Assembly: GCA_031550085.1 (NCBI GenBank)
Contig: JAVBOY010000004.1
Coordinates: 4,771 to 68,770 of the forward strand
Length of the DNA stretch: 64,000 nucleotides
DNA from: UBA4417 sp031550085
GTDB lineage: Bacteria > Bacteroidota > Bacteroidia > Bacteroidales > UBA4417
Direction of reading: 5' to 3'
The notes below the pieces were generated by a model. It was not told the DNA's origin. It saw only the letters and a program-made list of their open reading frames with translations, and searched no databases. This document shows positions 59,534 to 64,000 of the stretch, one piece after another (position 1 is the first letter of the stretch; each line of letters begins with the position of its first letter). The position numbers and the translations under genes were made by a program.

Positions 59534-61795
59534 ATGTTTTATCAATCCATCCTGAAAAAAGCATTATTCCTCATTTTTCTTTGGTTACCGTTTTCTTTGC
59601 TTTCGCAAACAACTCCTCCTGTCGTTATTAACATAGATGGAGACACGTTGGAATTTTCTTTTGCGGGTGGATTAAATAATTGCCAATTCGGCGAAATCGA
59701 CTTAAACCTCGACGGCATCATCGACCTGGTGGCATTCGACCGGAACGGCGGGCGCCTCCTTCCTTTTTTGAACAAAGGCATTCCCAATCAAATTTCGTAT
59801 GAATATGTGCCGCAATACATTCCCCTTTTCCCGCCAATAAGCCAATGGCTACAAACCATCGATTACAATAGAGATGGGAAATTTGACCTTTTTACATATA
59901 CTACCGGCGGCATAAAGGTTTATAAAAACACCAGCAATACGCAGCTACAATTCGAACAAGTTACCTTCCCTTTTATTACCTCTTTGCAAGGAAACGGATC
60001 AATCCCTACAAATATACTGGTAACCAGTGTTGATTATTCGGCCATTGTCGACCTTGATCAAGATGGGGATCTTGACATTCTGACATTCCGGGGATTCGGT
60101 TCTTTTGTCGAAGAACATAAAAACTTGTCAGTCGAAAATTATGGGAACCAAGAACACCTCGAGTTTGTAAAAATGTCTGATTGTTGGGGGGAGTTTGCCG
60201 AAGGGGCAGAAGGAAATGAAATCAGTTTGGATACTTGTTTGCCCGGATCGAAACATGCTAACACCCAGCGCTCACCGAAACATACGGGCTCAACGATGCT
60301 GGCCACCGATTTAACCGGCGACGGTTTGATCGATTTGGTCATCGGTGATGTGGATTATGAAACGCTTGTATTTTTAACCAATGGAGGAAGTTTCCAACAG
60401 GCTAAGATGGTTGCTTACACGAGCGATTTTCCAACCGCTGCTGAAAAAGTAACATTGCCATCGTTCCCGGGCTGTAATTTCATCGATGTGAATAACGACG
60501 GGCTTAAGGATTTGATTGTTTTTCCCTTTTCTCCTAGCCTCGAGCTTTCAAAAAATCTCAATAATATTTTACTCTATCTAAACAAAGGTTCTTCATCCCA
60601 GCCTGTCTTTGAATTCGAAAAAAGTGACTTTTTGCAACATCAAATGTTGGATTTCGGATCTGGGGCTTATCCTGCGTTCTTTGACTTCGATGCTGACGGA
60701 CTGCAAGACCTGGTTATCGGAAATTGGGGATATTTGGACACTACGTTCTATAACCCTGTTTATAATTGCAAATACCGGTCTTCATTGGCATTACTTAAAA
60801 ATATCGGGACCTCAAAGGATCCCGTTTACAAGCTGATCACCCGGGACTGGCTGGGTTTATCTGCTTTGGACTTGAAAGGGCTTGCCCCTACTTTTGCCGA
60901 TGTAGACGGGGATGGGGATTTGGATTTAATTTGTGGGAATGCGACCGGGACTCTTGTTTTTTATGAAAATACCGCAACCTCCGGTTCTGCCCCGAATTTT
61001 GAATTTCGGACGGCTACGTGGAAAAACATTCAGGTTGAAAAATATAGTGTTCCGCAGTTGATTGACTTGACCGGAGATGCGCTATTGGATTTGGTTTGCG
61101 GAAATCAAAACGGCACGTTGAATTATTACAAAAACATCGGGACAAAGTCGAATCCTGACTTTCTGCTTATTACGGATACACTGGGAGGCATCAATACCAA
61201 CGACCCGGAATTATCTTATTACGGGTACAGCGTTCCTTTCTTTCACAAAGGAAACGACGGAGAATTGCGGCTTTACATCGGCTCGGAACAAGGGAAAGTT
61301 TTTGTGTACAGCCATATCTTGGGCAATTTGGAGGGTAATTTTAAGTTGGATGGGGTGCTGAATACCCAAAACGATGGCATCCGGACTTCGGTTTCATTGC
61401 AACAAACGAATGACGGAACTTCTGCGAATATTTTTGTTGGGAATTATGCCGGCGGCTTGTCTTTTTACAAAGACATGACCCCGGTTCCTTGGAAACGCCA
61501 AGAGCCCGTTTTGCCAGAAGATGTTGCACTAACCGTATTTCCAAATCCGGCCAGTACTTCTGTGTGGGTCGGTATTGCTACAACAAATGGAAACCGCTCC
61601 ATCCGCCAAATTGAAATTCGGGATCTTTGGGGAAGGAAAGTGTTGGAAAAAAATGTCTTTTTGAAAAACGAAACAACCGAGCTTTCTATTATCGATTTAA
61701 ATCCGGGTATCTATATCGTAAGATGTCTAATAACTTCCGAAAGTGGATCTATCTCCGGTTTTGCCGTAAAAAAACTGGTTGTTACTAAAAAATGA
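59534..61795 (+). CDS. T9SS-secreted FG-GAP/VCBS-repeat protein
   Basis: The 753-residue protein has a signal peptide and an FG-GAP/VCBS beta-propeller with repeated calcium-loop blades of the D-x-D-x-D-G-x-x-D-L type: DLNLDGIIDLV, DYNRDGKFDLF, DLDQDGDLDIL, DLTGDGLIDLV, DVNNDGLKDLI, DFDADGLQDLV, DVDGDGDLDLI, DLTGDALLDLV. The last about 85 residues (VFPNPASTSVWVG to KKLVVTKK) form a type A T9SS sorting domain. It is likely a surface protein; no enzymatic site is seen. It ends 48 bp before the convergent HEAT-repeat gene. Confidence 0.9.
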   Translation: MFYQSILKKALFLIFLWLPFSLLSQTTPPVVINIDGDTLEFSFAGGLNNCQFGEIDLNLDGIIDLVAFDRNGGRLLPFLNKGIPNQISYEYVPQYIPLFPPISQWLQTIDYNRDGKFDLFTYTTGGIKVYKNTSNTQLQFEQVTFPFITSLQGNGSIPTNILVTSVDYSAIVDLDQDGDLDILTFRGFGSFVEEHKNLSVENYGNQEHLEFVKMSDCWGEFAEGAEGNEISLDTCLPGSKHANTQRSPKHTGSTMLATDLTGDGLIDLVIGDVDYETLVFLTNGGSFQQAKMVAYTSDFPTAAEKVTLPSFPGCNFIDVNNDGLKDLIVFPFSPSLELSKNLNNILLYLNKGSSSQPVFEFEKSDFLQHQMLDFGSGAYPAFFDFDADGLQDLVIGNWGYLDTTFYNPVYNCKYRSSLALLKNIGTSKDPVYKLITRDWLGLSALDLKGLAPTFADVDGDGDLDLICGNATGTLVFYENTATSGSAPNFEFRTATWKNIQVEKYSVPQLIDLTGDALLDLVCGNQNGTLNYYKNIGTKSNPDFLLITDTLGGINTNDPELSYYGYSVPFFHKGNDGELRLYIGSEQGKVFVYSHILGNLEGNFKLDGVLNTQNDGIRTSVSLQQTNDGTSANIFVGNYAGGLSFYKDMTPVPWKRQEPVLPEDVALTVFPNPASTSVWVGIATTNGNRSIRQIEIRDLWGRKVLEKNVFLKNETTELSIIDLNPGIYIVRCLITSESGSISGFAVKKLVVTKK

Positions 61796-61833
61796 TGGAT
61801 TCCTAGAGAGAAAATCACCCATGGTGGCAATGC

Positions 61834-61857
61834 AAAAACCCATTAACCCGGGTTTTG
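61834..61857 (+). terminator. Possible terminator after the VCBS gene
   Basis: AAAACCC (61835-61841) and GGGTTTT (61850-61856) form a 7-bp stem ending in T. It overlaps the stop of the convergent HEAT-like gene, so its role is uncertain. Confidence 0.35.
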
Positions 61858-62361
61858 AAAGGCTTTGAGTATCTTTTTTCCCCTTGATTTAAAAGCGGGT
61901 GAGGCTTCGTGCATTCGAAATGCCACCACTTCTACCAATTCATTCTGAATTTCCGGATACTGAACAGCCATGTTTTGCAATATACCTAACGAAAAAGCCT
62001 GACTGGCAATGGCCGATTTGGGATTTTCAACGATTGATAAACATTTATCCAACAACAGCCCGGCCTCTTTTTCAGGGAAGTATTTTACAAACTGCAAACT
62101 TCGCAGCACCCCTCGTTGCATCGACTCATTTGTTGAATTGAGAAGCAATTGCACAATAGCTGGCAGGTTTTCGTTCAGCCAGTCCGGATGTTCTTCCAAT
62201 AAATAGGACATCGCCCACGACGAACGCAAAGCGATCTGGTTATCGTTACTAGAGGTATATGCGAGTAAAGAGGGAAACAGTTCGGGATATTTATTAACAC
62301 AAGCAACAATCAGCCTTATTTGCTGTTTTGAAGTTTTGGCTTCCAAAAGCGCTTGCAACAT
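61843..62361 (-). CDS. HEAT-repeat-like protein
   Basis: The 172-residue product is all helical with repeated pairs such as LIVACVNKYPELFPSLLAYT, RSSWAMSYLLEEHPDWLNEN and AIASQAFSLGILQNMAVQYP, as in HEAT/armadillo adaptors. I use ATG 62361 (MLQALLEAKT). The frame extends to 62448, but that would run deep into the DUF3467 gene. It begins 16 bp after the DUF3467 stop, so they are likely one operon. The partner is unknown. Confidence 0.65.
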   Translation of the reverse strand: MLQALLEAKTSKQQIRLIVACVNKYPELFPSLLAYTSSNDNQIALRSSWAMSYLLEEHPDWLNENLPAIVQLLLNSTNESMQRGVLRSLQFVKYFPEKEAGLLLDKCLSIVENPKSAIASQAFSLGILQNMAVQYPEIQNELVEVVAFRMHEASPAFKSRGKKILKAFQNPG

Positions 62362-62377
62362 ATACCCACTTGATGGA

Positions 62378-62689
62378 TTAAGCTTGTCCCATTGGGCCTC
62401 CGGGCAAGGTATATTGCATATCAGTATCTTGTTCCCGGATCGCGCCATTCACAGACTCATACTTGGCAATATTATCTTTCAATGCCCGAAGCAATCGTTT
62501 TGCATGTTGTGGGTGTAAGATGATCCGCGATTTTACTTTCGCTTTGGGTACTCCCGGCATCATATTGACGAAATCCACTATAAATTCAGTTGGGGAATGC
62601 GAAATAATGGCCAAGTTAGAGTAAATGCCATCAGCTACTTCATCCGTAAGTTCGATGTTCAATTGATTTTGATTGTTCGCTTCATTCAT
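62378..62689 (-). CDS. DUF3467 protein
   Basis: The 103-residue cytoplasmic protein matches DUF3467: LNIELTDEVADGIYSNLAIISHSPTEFIVDFV in two parts, MMPGVPKAKVKSRIILHPQHAKRLLRAL and NIAKYESVNGAI. The function is unknown. I start at ATG 62689 (MNEANNQNQLN). The frame opens at 62806, but the extra 39 residues are not family-like. It lies between NYN and HEAT genes in the same direction. Confidence 0.85.
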   Translation of the reverse strand: MNEANNQNQLNIELTDEVADGIYSNLAIISHSPTEFIVDFVNMMPGVPKAKVKSRIILHPQHAKRLLRALKDNIAKYESVNGAIREQDTDMQYTLPGGPMGQA

Positions 62690-62802
62690 AATTGCAACTT
62701 TTTTTGACAAAAATAATGGTTTTGACTCAAAAAAGACCGGTTTCGTTGTTATTCGACCCAAAACTTTCTTTTGAGGGCCGGAAAAATTCATTGTTTGTGG
62801 AG

Positions 62803-63489
62803 TCACATATTGAATAAGGCATTCACCAAAGGGTCGTTTTTGTTGATCCGGTCGTCGATCCGTTGATCCATCATGATCGGGTAAATCGACTCATCAATCA
62901 ATGCCTGGCTTGTACGCGTGGTTACTTTATATTGGCGGCCTGCCTGTGAAACGGTTTCATATGAAAAATCCCACCCCAGTACCATGGAACGAGTGCCCAA
63001 TCCGTTGATCTTACGAATCAACGGAACATAATCCGTATCTCCGGCGATCAATACAACCGCATCAAATTTTTTCAACGCGGTGATCTCATAAGTTTCCAAA
63101 GAAAACCAAACATCAATTCCCCGTTCCTCGGCATCGCCGGTCCGTGAGTCGATCAGTAGCGGGTAGTTGTGCGACGTAATGCCCTCGTACATAAAAATGT
63201 CGTCAATCCTGCGTTCATTCGTCATTTGCGTTAAACGGAAGGCATCTTCCGGGTATTTTTTTTCCAATTGGCTTGTACTGTAACGTCCCCGAAACCAGTG
63301 AATCTCTGTCATCTGACAATAGCGTTTGTCTATATTTTCCAAACGGGCCACTTCTTCACGAATGAACTCAGCCAACCCATTAAAATTGATCGTGCTTTTT
63401 CGTTCGTGGTGATAGCGGTAATAGGAATTAACCTTCAGAAAAAATGTGCCATCAATGAACATGCCTATTTTTTTTATCTTATTTTCCAT
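62803..63489 (-). CDS. NYN/PIN-like domain protein
   Basis: The 228-residue protein has the LabA/DUF88 NYN nuclease layout: the first strand GMFIDGTFFLKVN with Asp, a central RGIDVWFSLE acidic residue, and VVLIAGDTDYVPLIRKI with D-x-D, the predicted metal site. NYN domains usually cleave RNA. The tail beyond 190 is variable. It is followed by the DUF3467 and HEAT-like genes, all reading the same way. The RNA target is unknown. Confidence 0.85.
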   Translation of the reverse strand: MENKIKKIGMFIDGTFFLKVNSYYRYHHERKSTINFNGLAEFIREEVARLENIDKRYCQMTEIHWFRGRYSTSQLEKKYPEDAFRLTQMTNERRIDDIFMYEGITSHNYPLLIDSRTGDAEERGIDVWFSLETYEITALKKFDAVVLIAGDTDYVPLIRKINGLGTRSMVLGWDFSYETVSQAGRQYKVTTRTSQALIDESIYPIMMDQRIDDRINKNDPLVNALFNM

Positions 63490-64000
63490 TCTTTATATAA
63501 TTACGTAGTAAAAGATGCAATTGATATTTCTATAAAAAAACTCTTTGGTTGCTGGTAGTACTTTCATATTCCATTCACGAACAGCAGAATTATCCTGACA
63601 ATTAAATACTCCATCAACCGATAGCAAAATGAATTTAATGTATTGAATACAAAGAAATTTAATTCTATCAAGTCTTATTAACCGTTATTAGAGAAAAAAG
63701 TTCGTTAAAAAAAAATGAATTCTTTTCAAATGGGTCTTTTGAAACAATGTTGAAAATTTAACCTTTTAAAAATGGTTTCAGTTCAAAATGAGGCCAACAA
63801 AAATTCCAGGTTTCCCCAAAAGAACACCCTGGTTTATAAAAAAGAAAAGAGGCCTTTTCAGCAGGAGTGGTCGGAAGACATTCCGGCCACTTTTATGTTT
63901 TAAAAAATATAGAAGGATCCCCTCCACATTCCACCACAATCATAGAGATAATAAGGTCTCTCATTTCCATTGAAAATCTTCGTTTAGCCGTTTTATAGCC
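63490..64000. other. Terminal non-coding region with three stem-loops
   Basis: No gene is supported. Between 63806 and 63901 are CCAGG/CCTGG (63806-63832), GAAAAG/CTTTTC (63844-63859) and AGTGGTCGGAA/TTCCGGCCACT (63866-63891), the last followed by TTTATGTTTT like a plus-strand terminator. They could end an unannotated small transcript. The 61-codon frame over them is basic and low in complexity and is not called. Confidence 0.45.

Noticed and set aside
63788..63973. 61-codon basic frame near the right end
   Set aside because: It spans three stem-loops including a terminator-like one and has no homology-like features.

Overview
The window comes from a member of the Bacteroidota. The evidence is consistent: type IX secretion (T9SS) cargo proteins with C-terminal sorting domains, a PorZ homologue and a PorV-like barrel; TonB-dependent receptors with carboxypeptidase-like N-terminal domains; the Bacteroidota-restricted small protein DUF4295 beside rpmG; and promoters of the TTTG-N19-TAnnTTTG type upstream of mtgA, rpmG and rimO. 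Order and genus cannot be fixed from this sequence. No rRNA, tRNA, CRISPR array, transposase or integrase gene was found.

Layout. 1-1.5 kb: two small outer-membrane barrel proteins. 1.5-2.8 kb: a long non-coding stretch built from word-like dispersed repeats. 2.8-9.1 kb: fabG, then a 1715-residue adhesin-like T9SS protein with eleven 255-bp tandem repeats. 9.2-13.3 kb: a DUF6580 membrane protein, DUF4256, a methyltransferase and a type II NADH dehydrogenase. 13.3-19.2 kb: a BNR-propeller T9SS protein, an acyltransferase/phosphoethanolamine-transferase pair and a YkgJ-like protein. 19.7-25 kb: mtgA, recO, porZ, rimO. 25-28.1 kb: a DUF4173 membrane protein, ftsY, DUF4295, rpmG. 28.4-30.6 kb: a degenerate DUF559 endonuclease-like gene and an A+T-rich two-gene module (AAA ATPase plus a possible PD-(D/E)XK protein) that looks like an acquired defence cassette. 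30.8-35.7 kb: DUF721/recF, a second word-repeat region, polA. 35.8-42.4 kb: two exported proteins, a YbaK-type deacylase and a TonB receptor. 42.7-47.9 kb: gcvP, an esterase, HIT and greA. 48-57 kb: a tight three-gene operon of TonB-dependent receptor, 1417-residue exported protein and PorV-like barrel. 57-63.5 kb: small envelope proteins, rnz, an FG-GAP/VCBS T9SS protein and a HEAT/DUF3467/NYN cluster. The last 0.5 kb holds stem-loops but no gene.

How it fits together. Much of the window is core housekeeping (DNA replication and repair, ribosome, SRP receptor, tRNA processing, lipid synthesis, cell wall, glycine cleavage) interleaved with surface biology. At least five exported proteins carry recognisable T9SS sorting domains, and PorZ is itself part of the T9SS attachment machinery. 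The most interesting accessory units are the receptor/cargo/PorV-like operon (47982-57014), the ATPase/ExK pair (28754-30638) and the two blocks of modular non-coding repeats (1500-2765 and 32215-32904).
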